The notes: a model not told the origin generated them from the letters alone. A stretch of 64,000 nucleotides of DNA from Terriglobus sp965198455 (GCA_965198455.1 CBDAPM010000003.1:3410001-3474000); one strand, 5' to 3'. Positions 1 through 8,590 are shown, counted from the first letter of the stretch. Program-made: numbers and translations.

Positions 1-1
1 C

Positions 2-991
2 GCGGGCGACAACTTTGGAACGCTGACGGGCAGCGGTCTAAGCAATGTGCAGCTGGTGCGGATTGAGGGCGTGGAGTACAAGCGCATTCCGGACCAGCCT
101 GTCGGAGAGAAAGAGCTGCGGCTTGTGGGGCCAGCCACTCCGAAGGACGCCAAGGGCAAGGGTCCATTGACGACTGCGGGAGAGACAGGAAATGCGGATG
201 TGGTGCTGAACGATGGGCGGACGCTGCCGGTGAACTACACGGTGGATGGTGCACGGCCGGCCGTGACGTTGCTGAGTAAGTCAGCTAAGCCGGAGCAAAC
301 CACGGGCCTGCCGCTGAATTTGACGGGTAAGAATGATCTTCCGCTGAATGCGCGGATCACGTTTGCGCTGAAGTCGAACTCGCCTGCGCGTTTCCCGCGC
401 GGTGAAAAGGTTGAGGTTGCGCTGGCAGATGGGTCGCTGCACGCGACACTGGCGATCACAGATGGATCGCTTGTGCTGCAGGATGCGCACACGGCGCTTG
501 GATTCTTTTCGCCGGCGAAGTCGTTCGGACCTTCGGCATTTGGGCCTCTGCAGATACGAGCCGTTGGCGAGGATGGCACGGCGGGCGACTGGATTCCTGT
601 AGGCACGCTGGTTCGAACGCCGAGCATCACGGGGATTGTCTGCGCCCGCTCGACGCATGCCGGTGCTACCGTTGCGCCTGCGGATGGGTCTGCTGCGCCA
701 GCAAGTGGGTGCCAGATTTCTGGGAATGATCTATTTCTGGTGGACGAGGTTGCGGGCGATAGCAGCTTTAATAATCCTGAGGAAGTGCCCTTGGGGTTTG
801 CGGGCGACAGCATTCCGGTGCCGCATCCGGCGGATAATCGTACGGTATTCGTGAAGCTGCGGGATGATCCGGATGCGGTGTTCACGGTGACGTCGCCGAC
901 ACCGTTGAGTGTTGGGCCGCGGAAGGTGGCTTCAGTGCAGGAGGCTGCTCCTGCTGCTCCTGCGCCTGGTGCTACGACGCCTGCACAATAG
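2..991 (+). CDS. C-terminal part of an exported surface protein of unknown function (5' truncated)
   Basis: The frame is already open at base 2 and runs to a TAG at 989-991, so the gene begins before the window. The visible 329 residues are rich in Gly, Ala, Pro, Thr and short beta-type stretches, have no membrane segment, and end in a Pro/Ala tail (PAAPAPGATTPAQ). This is typical of extracellular or outer-membrane-associated proteins with Ig- or IPT-like modules; the segment GTLTGSGLSNV near the start is weakly IPT-like. I do not recognise the family and assign no function. A hairpin at 1109-1133 may end the transcript. Confidence 0.6.
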   Translation, partial: AGDNFGTLTGSGLSNVQLVRIEGVEYKRIPDQPVGEKELRLVGPATPKDAKGKGPLTTAGETGNADVVLNDGRTLPVNYTVDGARPAVTLLSKSAKPEQTTGLPLNLTGKNDLPLNARITFALKSNSPARFPRGEKVEVALADGSLHATLAITDGSLVLQDAHTALGFFSPAKSFGPSAFGPLQIRAVGEDGTAGDWIPVGTLVRTPSITGIVCARSTHAGATVAPADGSAAPASGCQISGNDLFLVDEVAGDSSFNNPEEVPLGFAGDSIPVPHPADNRTVFVKLRDDPDAVFTVTSPTPLSVGPRKVASVQEAAPAAPAPGATTPAQ

Positions 992-1000
992 CGCGAGCCT

Positions 1001-1085
1001 TCATCCCGGCTCGTTTCCCTCGGTATTTCTGCAGCGAAGCGATGGAAGCAGTCCCTGGCGCCTCGCTTCGGTCGGGATGACAAGT
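1001..1085. repeat. Intergenic inverted repeat (GGGATGA-type dispersed element)
   Basis: TCATCCCG at 1001-1008 is matched by its exact complement CGGGATGA at 1073-1080, and between them GCGAAGCG faces CGCTTCG, so the 80-base segment can fold into one interrupted hairpin. A related core (CTTCGCTGCGGGATGACA) is at 25763-25786 and, in the opposite orientation, TGTCATCCTGAG at 56598-56609. Such 'catcctgagcgaagcg' sequences are common dispersed intergenic elements in many bacterial genomes; their role is not established. Confidence 0.5.
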
Positions 1086-1108
1086 CTTGAGAGTGCTTGA
1101 AGCAAAAC

Positions 1109-1133
1109 GCCGCCATTGCTGGCGGCCTTTCTC
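1109..1133. terminator. Hairpin terminator between convergent genes
   Basis: GCCGCC (1109-1114), loop ATTGCT, GGCGGC (1121-1126), followed by CTTTCTCT and preceded by AAAAC. It sits between the plus-strand gene ending at 991 and the minus-strand permease ending at 1200, and could serve both. The T tract is imperfect, so efficiency is uncertain. Confidence 0.5.
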
Positions 1134-1135
1134 TG

Positions 1136-1183
1136 TTGAACGCTAGCGGCGCTAAGGTTTACGCGAAAGCCGCCAAGGTTCGG
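1136..1183 (+). repeat. Dispersed AAGG-core repeat, copy 1
   Basis: Contains GAACGC, then GCGCTAAGG, TTTACGCGAAAG and CCGCCAAGG. The AAGG-type cores are spaced 12 and 9 bases apart, in register with the other copies at 5060, 5510 (inverted), 12555, 28142, 28861 and 37233. Non-coding and wholly intergenic. Confidence 0.6.
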
Positions 1184-1199
1184 CGGTTGGGTGTCGTAT

Positions 1200-2819
1200 C
1201 TAGAGGTGGTCTACCGGCTTAACGGGTAGCAGGCCATGCTGGACGCGGCTGTGGTTGCGGCTGTACGTGAAATAGACGACCAGGCCGATGATGAGCCAGA
1301 CGACAAGGCGTATCCAGTTAGCTGGGCCTAGCTTGAACATCATGTAGCCGTTGAAGAGGACACCGAGGACGGGAACGACCGGGATGGGCCAGACCAGCGG
1401 AGCGCGGAAGGGGCGTGGGCGGTCCGGATCGGTGCGGCGGAGCATGACGACGGCGATGCAGACGATCACAAAGGCGAGCAGCGTGCCGATGTTGACCATC
1501 TTGCCAATGTCATCGATGGGCGTGACCGAACCAACGATGGCTGCGAGCAGGCCGGCGAGGATGGTGCCCTTCCACGGTGTGCGGAAGCGCGGGTGAATGT
1601 CGCCGAAGAACTTGCGTGGGAGCAGGCCGTCTTTTGCCATGGCGTAGAGCACGCGCGACTGGCCGAGGAGCATGACGAGCATCACGGAGGTGAGGCCGGC
1701 AATGGAGCCAAGGATGACGATGTCTGCGGCCCAGCCAACCTTGTATTCGAGGAAAGCGCGGACAATAGGAGCTTCAATGTTGATGGACTGATACGGCACC
1801 ATGCCGGTGAGTACGGCGGCAATACCGATGTAGAGAATGGTGCAGATGGAAAGCGAGACGATCATGCCGATGGGCATGTCGCGTTGTGGATTGATGGCTT
1901 CCTGCGCGGTGGTGGAGACGGCGTCAAAGCCGATGTAGCTGAAGAAGACGAGACCTGCCGCAAGGCCGATACCTCCAACACCGAATGGCGCGAAAGTGTG
2001 CCAGTCGTGGCCCCAGTTTGCCTTGTTGACGTAATGCGAGCCGAGTCCAATGACGAAGAGCACGATCGCCAGCTTCAGGACTACGATGCCCGCGTTGAAC
2101 TTTGCCGATTCCTGGATGCCGATGACGAGAATGGTGGTGATGAGCAGGGCGATGATGAAGGCGGGCAGGTTGAAGCCGATCTCGACGCCGAAGATCGTGG
2201 GCGCGTTCAGCATGGCGTGTGCCTGCGCTGAGAGCGCGGCGGACGGGTGCGCCATGATGGCGGCCAGAGCATCGGCAAAGGGCATCGTGCCGGGATGCAG
2301 CTCGGGGTGGTTGGCCGCGAGCGATGCGCGGGCCACGCGCTCAAGCGCGGTGCGGAGGCCGGTCCAGTGGTCGTAAGCGAGCCAGAGCGGGAACTTGAGG
2401 CCGAAGATGTTGAGGAATTCGACGAAGTTGTTCGACCAGCCGGAGGAGACGGTGGACGCGCCCATGGCGTACTCGAGCGTAAGATCCCATCCGATGATCC
2501 AGGCAAAAAGCTCGCCGAGGGTGGCATAAGCGTAGGTGTAGGCCGAGCCGGCAAGCGGGATCATTGCGGCGAACTCGGCGTAGCAAAGGCCCGCGAAGGC
2601 GCACCCAAGTCCTGATAAGACGAATGCCAGCATCAGCGCGGGACCGGCGGAGTGGGCACCGAGGCCGGACAGGACGAAGATGCCTGCACCGATGACGGCG
2701 CCAATACCGAGCATGGTCAGCGACACTGGCCCAAGGGAGCGCTGGAGGGAATGGGTTCCCTCCTCGTGCGCCTCGGTCATCAGCGATTCCATTGATTTTC
2801 TGGCGAATAGGTCGGCCAT
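1200..2819 (-). CDS. APC-family amino acid permease (cationic amino acid transporter type)
   Basis: 539 residues, polytopic (about 12 membrane segments). The first membrane helix carries the APC signature GAVIGAGIFVLSG at residues 40-52, where a glycine-rich unwound segment binds the amino acid substrate; the CAT/YfnA-like pattern continues with AGLCYAEFAAMIPLAGSAYT. A hydrophilic insertion at about residues 155-210 lies between membrane segments. It should be a secondary transporter importing amino acids across the inner membrane; the exact substrate cannot be read. It follows a second APC permease by 67 bases on the same strand. An AAGGAG lies about 13 bases before the chosen ATG, slightly far, so the start is not certain. 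Confidence 0.9.
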   Translation of the reverse strand: MADLFARKSMESLMTEAHEEGTHSLQRSLGPVSLTMLGIGAVIGAGIFVLSGLGAHSAGPALMLAFVLSGLGCAFAGLCYAEFAAMIPLAGSAYTYAYATLGELFAWIIGWDLTLEYAMGASTVSSGWSNNFVEFLNIFGLKFPLWLAYDHWTGLRTALERVARASLAANHPELHPGTMPFADALAAIMAHPSAALSAQAHAMLNAPTIFGVEIGFNLPAFIIALLITTILVIGIQESAKFNAGIVVLKLAIVLFVIGLGSHYVNKANWGHDWHTFAPFGVGGIGLAAGLVFFSYIGFDAVSTTAQEAINPQRDMPIGMIVSLSICTILYIGIAAVLTGMVPYQSINIEAPIVRAFLEYKVGWAADIVILGSIAGLTSVMLVMLLGQSRVLYAMAKDGLLPRKFFGDIHPRFRTPWKGTILAGLLAAIVGSVTPIDDIGKMVNIGTLLAFVIVCIAVVMLRRTDPDRPRPFRAPLVWPIPVVPVLGVLFNGYMMFKLGPANWIRLVVWLIIGLVVYFTYSRNHSRVQHGLLPVKPVDHL

Positions 2820-2886
2820 GCGTGTGCGGTGCTCCTTCAGGGTCTCGGCAATGCGTGCAGCGGCGTACGGAAACTGCGGGACGGGA

Positions 2887-4419
2887 CTACAAGGTTGCGG
2901 TTTGGCTGCTCTTCCCTTTCCAAAGGAAGTAGACGGGCACGCCGAGCAGCACGATCACCAGCCCCGGCCAGGTGTATTGAGGTTTGTATCTCAACAGTAC
3001 AACAGAGATGAATGTTGCCATCACGATGTAGAGGCCGGGCAGGACAGGGTAGCCGAAGGCGCGGTAGGGGCGGTCGGCGTATGGGCGCGTGCGACGCAGG
3101 ACGAAGAGGCCCACGATCGTGAGGATGTAGAAGACGAGCACAGCGAAGATGACGTAATCGAGTAGCTGTCCGTAGGAGCCGGAGAGGCAGAGCAGGCACG
3201 TCCACGCCCACTGCACCCAGAGGCTGATGACGGGTGTCTTGGATTTGGGTGAGAGCTTGCCTACGGCCTTGAAGAAGAGGCCGTCGTGGCTCATGGCGTA
3301 GTACACGCGCGCGCCGGAGAGCACCATGCCATTCACGCAGCCAAAGGTCGAGATGATAATGGCGAACGCCATGATGCGAGCGCCATAGCTCGCAAACGCC
3401 TGCTCCATCACAGCCGTAGCCACACGGTCTTCGCTGGCATACTGGATGCCGCGCGCAAGGATCGTTGTGCCGTCTGCCGACCCATGCAGCGGCAGCACTG
3501 CAAGATAGATGAAGTTGCACGCAATGTAGAGCAGCAGCACAACGCCGGTGCCAATTGCCAGCGACAGCGGCAGGTTGCGCCTTGGGTTCTGTATCTCTCC
3601 CGCGGTAAAGGTAACGTTATTCCACGCATCGGAAGAGAAGAGCGACCCGACCTGCGAAACAGCGACGATAGTGAGGAAACCTACCATCACAGTCGGTCCG
3701 CCAACACCAATTGTGACCGGGTGCAGCGTGTGGAGACCCGCGTCTTTCCAGAAGTTACCGTTGGCAAAGTTGGCGGCAATCGCGGTCGCGTTCCTGGCGA
3801 CAATGCCGAAGAGCACGACGATCAGCAGCGCAATAATCTTCGCCGAGGTAAAGACATTCTGAATGAGCGCGCCAAGCCGTACGCCAATCGAGTTCAGGAG
3901 CGTAAGCAGCGTCAACATCAGGATCGCCGCAAGATTGGCAGTGCTCAGGCCGATGCCCAGGTTGTCGAACGCCCATGGACCAATCTGAATATGGCTTATG
4001 TGCCAGATCCAATGGCTCGTAGAAACTGACGGCACGAAGACGCCGAGGAACTTGCCGAAGCCGACACCCACTGCCGCGATGGTGCCGGACTGGATAACAA
4101 GAAACAGCGTCCAGCCGTAGAGAAAGCCCCACATGGGCCCCAGCGCCTCCCGCAGGTAGACGTACTGGCCGCCGGCCTTGGGCATCATGGCAGCGAGTTC
4201 GCCATAGCTGAGCGCGCCGATGATGGTCATGAGCGCGGTGACCACCCAAGCGGCGATGAGCAGCGCGGGCGAGCCGACGCCACGACTCATGTCGGCCGAG
4301 ACGATGAAGATGCCGCTGCCGACCATGGAGCCCATGACGATGGCAGTGGCCGAGAAGAGGCCGAGGCCTTTGACGAACTCCGGCTGCGACTGGCTGGTTG
4401 GGACGGTTGAGTTCGGCAC
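2887..4419 (-). CDS. APC-family amino acid permease (LAT-like)
   Basis: 510 residues with about 12 membrane segments. The first carries the APC motif GSMVGSGIFIVSAD (residues 30-43), followed by SYGELAAMMPKAGGQYVYLREA, as in L-type/AdiC-like amino acid transporters. Inner-membrane amino acid uptake or exchange is the expected role; substrate unknown. It begins 11 bases after the end of thiE and precedes another APC permease, all on the minus strand, so the three genes probably share a transcript. It is only distantly similar to the downstream permease, so this is not a recent duplication. Confidence 0.9.
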   Translation of the reverse strand: MPNSTVPTSQSQPEFVKGLGLFSATAIVMGSMVGSGIFIVSADMSRGVGSPALLIAAWVVTALMTIIGALSYGELAAMMPKAGGQYVYLREALGPMWGFLYGWTLFLVIQSGTIAAVGVGFGKFLGVFVPSVSTSHWIWHISHIQIGPWAFDNLGIGLSTANLAAILMLTLLTLLNSIGVRLGALIQNVFTSAKIIALLIVVLFGIVARNATAIAANFANGNFWKDAGLHTLHPVTIGVGGPTVMVGFLTIVAVSQVGSLFSSDAWNNVTFTAGEIQNPRRNLPLSLAIGTGVVLLLYIACNFIYLAVLPLHGSADGTTILARGIQYASEDRVATAVMEQAFASYGARIMAFAIIISTFGCVNGMVLSGARVYYAMSHDGLFFKAVGKLSPKSKTPVISLWVQWAWTCLLCLSGSYGQLLDYVIFAVLVFYILTIVGLFVLRRTRPYADRPYRAFGYPVLPGLYIVMATFISVVLLRYKPQYTWPGLVIVLLGVPVYFLWKGKSSQTATL

Positions 4420-4430
4420 GTGTGTTTCTT

Positions 4431-5054
4431 TTACTTGAATGCCGCGAGAAAGTCTTGTGCGTATTTGATCAGGTCATTTTGAGTGCACAGGAGGGCCGAG
4501 ATAACGGCTACGCTGTCGGCTCCTGCTTGCTTTGTTTGGAGGGCGTTGGCGGCGGTAATACCACCTATGGCTACGAGCGGCTTTTGGGTGAGAGCGCGCA
4601 GGGTGCGGACGCCTTCGAGGCCGATGGTGGGTTCGGCGTCCTTTTTGGTGAAGGTCGAGAAAACAGGGCCTACTGCTATGTAGTCGACGGGTTGTTCGTT
4701 GGCTTGAACGACTTGTTGTGGGGTGTGGGTGGAAAGGCCGAGGAGTTTGTTCGGGCCTATGAGTTCTCTTGTTTGCTGGGGTGACAGGTCGGTTTGGCCT
4801 ATGTGGACTCCATGCCATCCTGTTTTGTGCAGGAGATGGACTCGGTCGTTGACGATCAGGGTGGCTGTGTTTTGAAAGATGGCTTTGATATTCGCGGCGT
4901 TGGTTAGGTAATCGGCATCGGTGGCTTGCTTGTCGCGGTATTGGAGGAGCGTGATGCCTGCAGCTTGCCAAGCTTCGGCGACCGCTTCGATGGGGAGGTT
5001 GCGGCGGGTGCAGGATTCTGCGTCGAGGATGGCATAGAGATGTGGGAGTTTCAT
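4431..5054 (-). CDS. thiE: Thiamine-phosphate synthase
   Basis: 207 residues, the usual ThiE length. It couples hydroxymethylpyrimidine diphosphate to thiazole phosphate in thiamine biosynthesis (cytoplasmic TIM barrel). Family motifs in order: LLQYRDK (about 36-42), LIVNDR, GVHIGQTDL, GLSTHTPQQ, DYIAVGPVFST, GLEGVR and VAIGGI. Two APC permeases follow 11 bases downstream; no other thiamine gene is in the window. No Shine-Dalgarno is visible, and a dispersed repeat copy starts just 5 bases upstream of the ATG, so the insertion may have replaced the original leader. Confidence 0.93.
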   Translation of the reverse strand: MKLPHLYAILDAESCTRRNLPIEAVAEAWQAAGITLLQYRDKQATDADYLTNAANIKAIFQNTATLIVNDRVHLLHKTGWHGVHIGQTDLSPQQTRELIGPNKLLGLSTHTPQQVVQANEQPVDYIAVGPVFSTFTKKDAEPTIGLEGVRTLRALTQKPLVAIGGITAANALQTKQAGADSVAVISALLCTQNDLIKYAQDFLAAFK

Positions 5055-5059
5055 GGAAC

Positions 5060-5112
5060 AAAAGCAGTACGCTAAGAGCGCTAAGGTTTACGCGAAGGTC
5101 GCTAAGGATTTG
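5060..5112 (+). repeat. Dispersed AAGG-core repeat, copy 2 (left inverted end of the GxxExxY element)
   Basis: Begins AAAAGCAGTACGC and continues with AAG(A/G) cores spaced 9, 12 and 9 bases. Its first 40 or so bases match, inverted, the copy ending at 5556. The pair encloses the broken GxxExxY gene, giving a 497-base unit between thiE and accC. Confidence 0.75.
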
Positions 5113-5118
5113 GTTCTA

Positions 5119-5508
5119 CTAGAAACCGTTTACCCGCCGGTGGATTCCGTCTTTCAGGTGCAGAGTATTGAAATTGATGAGGAACCCGAGACGCCGATTT
5201 GCCAACTTGAGATAGGAAACAGTTGGACAAGGTGAACCGGGGCTACAGCTTCAACCGTCTTGATCTCTAGAACAATCTCTCGCTCGATAAGAAAATCCAT
5301 GCGGAAACCGACTTCCGCCAGTTTTTCGCCGCGATAGACGACAGGGACGGGAACTTGCGTCTGTACCTGCAAGTCGTTTCAGCCGAAGTTCCCTCTCGTA
5401 GCAGGCGCAGTATGCGGCTTCCAAAAGTCCGGGGCCAAGTTCTGTGTGAACTGTGTAGGCTGCGTCTAGAACGCGACGCGAAAGCGCATTGAGTTGTTCG
5501 TTCGTCAT
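5119..5508 (-). pseudogene. GxxExxY family protein, broken by two frameshifts
   Basis: Read on the minus strand from ATG 5508, the first part (MTNEQLNALSRRV, then GPGLLEAAY with the family motif GxxExxY) is typical of this small family of about 125-130 residues. Near 5388 the homology moves by one base into another frame (LQVQTQVPVPVVYRGEKLAEVGF, then EIKTVEAV), and near 5205 it returns to the first frame (LKLANRRLGFLINF, then LKDGIHRR), ending at TAG 5119-5121. The two indels cancel, so only the central third is out of frame. It could be true decay or two sequencing errors. The biochemical role of the family is unknown; members often lie in repeat-bounded units, as here. Confidence 0.85.
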
Positions 5509-5509
5509 C

Positions 5510-5556
5510 TCATTGTGACCTTGGCGTTGACCTTAGCGCCCTTGCGTACTGCTTTT
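5510..5556 (-). repeat. Dispersed AAGG-core repeat, copy 3 (right inverted end of the GxxExxY element)
   Basis: On the minus strand it reads AAAAGCAGTACGC followed by AAGG cores spaced 9 and 12 bases, the same start as copy 2. Its first two bases are the last two of the accC stop codon. It lies immediately upstream of the GxxExxY start codon and so doubles as that gene's leader. Confidence 0.75.
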
Positions 5557-6946
5557 AAACGCCCATTGGCGCCTCGGTGGCTTCTGCCTTCTTGCGCTCG
5601 GCTTCGCGTTCGAAGAAGCGTTCCATGAACTTGGTGTCGAAGTCGCCACGGCGGAAGTCAGCATCCGCAAAGATCTTCTGGTGCAGCGGGATAGTGGTGT
5701 GGATGCCTTCGACCACGAACTGGCTGAGGGCGCGTTGCATGCGGTTCATGGCCTCTTCGCGGTCGTGGCCGTAGCAAATGACCTTGGCGATCATGCTGTC
5801 GTAGTAGGGCGGTACGACGCCTTCCTGGTATTGCGCGGTGTCGACGCGGACGCCGTTGCCGCCGGGGAGGTTGAAGGCTGTAATCTTGCCGGCGGAGGGT
5901 GTGAACTTCTCCGGGTGCTCAGCGTTGATGCGGCATTCAATGGCGTGGCCGCGGATGACGGGCCGCTCGGGCACGATGTCGGAGAGGCGCTCGCCGGACG
6001 CGATGCGGAGCTGGGCTTTGACGAGGTCGACACCGGTGATGGCTTCGGTGACGGGGTGCTCTACCTGGATGCGGGTGTTCATTTCGATGAAGTAGATTTC
6101 GCCGTCTTCGTCCATGAGGAATTCGATGGTGCCGGCGTTCCAGTAGCCAATTTCGGCGAGTGAGCGCTCGATGGTGTCGCCGAGGCGCTTGCGGAGTTCG
6201 GGTGAGACCTGGAGCGATGGGGCTTCTTCAATGAGCTTTTGATGACGTCGCTGGATGGAGCATTCGCGTTCGCCGAGACTCATGACATTGCCGTGCTCGT
6301 CGGCGAGCACCTGGAATTCGATGTGGCGCGGGCGCTCGATGAACTTTTCCATGTACAGGTCGCCGTTGCCGAATGCATTGAGGGCTTCGGTGGAGGCCTG
6401 GTTGTAGAGACCGGGGAGCTCTTCCGCGTTGCGGCAGATACGCATGCCGCGGCCGCCGCCGCCTGCTACGGCTTTGAGGATCACCGGGAAGCGGACCTGT
6501 TTCGCCCAGTCGAGCGCCTCTTCCACGGAGCCGATGACGCCGTCGGAGCCGGGCAGGATGGGGACATTGGCGGCCTTCATCGTTTGGCGCGCAGTAGATT
6601 TTTCACCCATCATGCGGGTGACTTCAGGACGCGGCCCAATGAACTTGATGTTGGAGGCGCGGCAGACTTCGGCAAAGTTCGCATTCTCGCTCAGCAGGCC
6701 ATAGCCGGGGTGTATGGCGTCCACGTCGGCGATTTCGGCTGCCGAGATGACTGCGGGCACGTTGAGGTAGCTTTCGGCGGAACGTGGCGGGCCGATGCAG
6801 ATGGCCTCGTCGGCGAAGCGCACGTGCAGGCTGTTGCGATCCGCCTCAGAATAGACGGCGACAGTGCGGATACCCATCTCGCGGCAGGCGGAGATGACGC
6901 GGAGAGCGATTTCGCCGCGATTTGCGATCAGTACCTTCTTAAACAT
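5555..6946 (-). CDS. accC: Acetyl-CoA carboxylase, biotin carboxylase subunit
   Basis: 463 residues. Catalyses ATP- and bicarbonate-dependent carboxylation of the biotin carried by AccB, the first half-reaction of fatty acid synthesis. Clear ATP-grasp family features: N-terminal FKKVLIANRGEIALRV, the glycine-rich loop VAGGGGRGMR (about 163-172), YMEKFIE, the ERECSIQRRHQK strand, and catalytic EMNTRIQVEHPVTE. The start lies 2 bases after the accB stop, so the two are co-translated. A dispersed repeat touches its stop codon. The transferase subunits accA and accD are not in the window. Confidence 0.97.
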   Translation of the reverse strand: MFKKVLIANRGEIALRVISACREMGIRTVAVYSEADRNSLHVRFADEAICIGPPRSAESYLNVPAVISAAEIADVDAIHPGYGLLSENANFAEVCRASNIKFIGPRPEVTRMMGEKSTARQTMKAANVPILPGSDGVIGSVEEALDWAKQVRFPVILKAVAGGGGRGMRICRNAEELPGLYNQASTEALNAFGNGDLYMEKFIERPRHIEFQVLADEHGNVMSLGERECSIQRRHQKLIEEAPSLQVSPELRKRLGDTIERSLAEIGYWNAGTIEFLMDEDGEIYFIEMNTRIQVEHPVTEAITGVDLVKAQLRIASGERLSDIVPERPVIRGHAIECRINAEHPEKFTPSAGKITAFNLPGGNGVRVDTAQYQEGVVPPYYDSMIAKVICYGHDREEAMNRMQRALSQFVVEGIHTTIPLHQKIFADADFRRGDFDTKFMERFFEREAERKKAEATEAPMGV

Positions 6947-6948
6947 GC

Positions 6949-7449
6949 CTAGCGGGGCCTCACAGCGAAGAGCGGCAGGCCGTACTCGACCGGCTGACCG
7001 TTTTTAGCGATGATGCGGACGACCTCGCCGGCAACATCGCTCTCGATTTCGTTCATCAGCTTCATGGCTTCAACGATGCAGAGCACCTGGCCGACTTCAA
7101 CCACATCGCCGACCTTGATAAAGGGTGGGGAGCCGGGAGCGGAGCTCTCGTAGAAGGTGCCGACAATGGGCGACTTGACCTCGTGCAGCTTCTCTTCCAC
7201 GACAGGCGCGGCAGGTGCGGCCGGCGCAGCTGCCGCAACGGGTACCGGCGCGGGCGAAATGGCCGCGGATGCAGCGTGCTGTGAGGCCATGAGGTGCTGC
7301 AGGTGTGCGGGATCAAAAGCCGGCGCGGCCGGCTGGGCAAACTTGATGCGGACATGCTGCTCGCCGCGGTGGAGATCGAACTCGGCGATCTCGTTTTCCT
7401 TGAGAAACTCAACCAGTTCCCGGAGTTCCTGTAAATCTTTCTGTTCCAT
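6949..7449 (-). CDS. accB: Acetyl-CoA carboxylase, biotin carboxyl carrier protein
   Basis: 166 residues: an N-terminal segment starting MEQKDLQELRELVEFLK, a Pro/Ala-rich linker (about 60-90) and a C-terminal biotinyl domain with the biotinylation motif EAMKLMNEIES (the Lys is modified by biotin ligase). It carries CO2 between biotin carboxylase and carboxyltransferase. The ATG at 7449 is chosen because AAGGA stands about 8 bases upstream and family homology starts there. It follows pepP by 16 bases and precedes accC by 2. Confidence 0.96.
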   Translation of the reverse strand: MEQKDLQELRELVEFLKENEIAEFDLHRGEQHVRIKFAQPAAPAFDPAHLQHLMASQHAASAAISPAPVPVAAAAPAAPAAPVVEEKLHEVKSPIVGTFYESSAPGSPPFIKVGDVVEVGQVLCIVEAMKLMNEIESDVAGEVVRIIAKNGQPVEYGLPLFAVRPR

Positions 7450-7465
7450 ACACGTCCTTCTAAAC

Positions 7466-8590
7466 TTAGAGTTCCAGCCAGCCTTTATGCACGGGTGTGA
7501 GCACTTCGGCTCCGTCGTCCGTGACGACGACCGTATCTTCAATGCGAACACCGAAGTGGCCGGGCAGGTAGACCCCGGGTTCGATTGTAATCACCATTCC
7601 GGCGCACAGGGGCTCGGGCTGATCCTTTGCAACGCGCGGAGCCTCGTGAATCTCAAGGCCTACGCCGTGGCCGGTGGAGTGGCTGAATGCCTTGGCATAG
7701 CCGGCCTCGCGCAGAACGGAGCGTGCGGCCTCGTCGACTTCGCCGCAGGTGACGCCGGCACGGACGGCTCGGACGGCATGTTGCTGGGCCGCGAGGACGG
7801 CTTCAAAGACATCCCGCTGCTGTGCCCAGCGCTCACGGTGGCGCGGCGGGATTTTGCCGGGATAGCCAATGGCGAAGGTGCGGGTCATGTCAGAGCAGTA
7901 GCCGTCGAGGACGACACCGAAGTCGAGCGTGACGAGATCGCCGGGCTGGAGTGTTGCGTTGGACGCTTGGGCGTGGGGATGGCTGGAGCGTTCGCCCGCG
8001 GCCACAATGGTGTCGAAGCTCATGCGTTCGGCGCCGCCGAGGCGGGCGCGGTGCTCAAGCTCGGCGGCGACGTCGCGCTCGCGCATGCCGGATTCGATCC
8101 AGGAGAGCATGCCTTCGTACAGCTCGCAGCCGAGTGCGGCTGCCTGGCGCATGAGGTCGATTTCAGCGGGATCTTTTACTGCACGAAGGGCTGCCATGGC
8201 GCCATCACAGGGGGTGAAGAAGCTGGCGGGTGCGCCGGCTTTGCGCGCTGCGGAGCGCATTGCCGCGAGCGTGAGAACGGTGGTGTGGGTGCGGTCGAAG
8301 CCGCAGTGGCCGGCTCCGCTGGCGGCATAGGCGCAAGCCTCGGCCAGCGCGGATTTGGGTGCAATGCGGACAGTCGCTCCCTGGACCTGCTGCTTTGCCT
8401 GTGCGGTGTAGCGTCCGTCCGTGAAGAGACGGGCCGAAATGCGCGTGCCTGCGAGCACGACCAGGGCTGCGTTTGAACCCGTAAACCCTGTCAGGTAGCG
8501 CACATCGTGCAGGTTTGTTACCAGGAGCGCGGGAATGGACAGTCGCTTCAGTTCACTCGTCAGCGCACGCAAGCGAACCCTTGTGGTCAT
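7466..8590 (-). CDS. pepP: Xaa-Pro aminopeptidase (M24 family)
   Basis: 374 residues. A creatinase-like N-terminal domain (LLVTNLHDVRYLTGFTGSN) is followed by the pita-bread metallopeptidase domain. The five metal ligands are visible: Asp in LDFG, Asp in CSDMTRTF, His in HSTGHGVGLEIHE, Glu in ITIEPGVY and Glu in VRIEDTVVVT. It removes N-terminal residues preceding proline. An upstream in-frame ATG at 8656 would overlap the divergent phosphoesterase gene, so ATG 8590 is preferred. It heads the pepP-accB-accC run. PepQ is an alternative name; the symbol is given by family convention. Confidence 0.9.
   Translation of the reverse strand: MTTRVRLRALTSELKRLSIPALLVTNLHDVRYLTGFTGSNAALVVLAGTRISARLFTDGRYTAQAKQQVQGATVRIAPKSALAEACAYAASGAGHCGFDRTHTTVLTLAAMRSAARKAGAPASFFTPCDGAMAALRAVKDPAEIDLMRQAAALGCELYEGMLSWIESGMRERDVAAELEHRARLGGAERMSFDTIVAAGERSSHPHAQASNATLQPGDLVTLDFGVVLDGYCSDMTRTFAIGYPGKIPPRHRERWAQQRDVFEAVLAAQQHAVRAVRAGVTCGEVDEAARSVLREAGYAKAFSHSTGHGVGLEIHEAPRVAKDQPEPLCAGMVITIEPGVYLPGHFGVRIEDTVVVTDDGAEVLTPVHKGWLEL

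Noticed and set aside
235..1116. Minus-strand open frame opposite the first gene
   Set aside because: No motifs, and it covers both the plus-strand coding region and the inverted-repeat element; a shadow frame.
5251..5508. The first GxxExxY frame as a complete 85-residue gene
   Set aside because: After residue about 40 it turns into unrelated basic sequence while the homologous protein continues in the other frame, so it is a frameshift product.
7450..7551. N-terminal extension of accB to 7551
   Set aside because: Overlaps the pepP end, no homology, and AAGGA with ATG at 7449 marks the true start.
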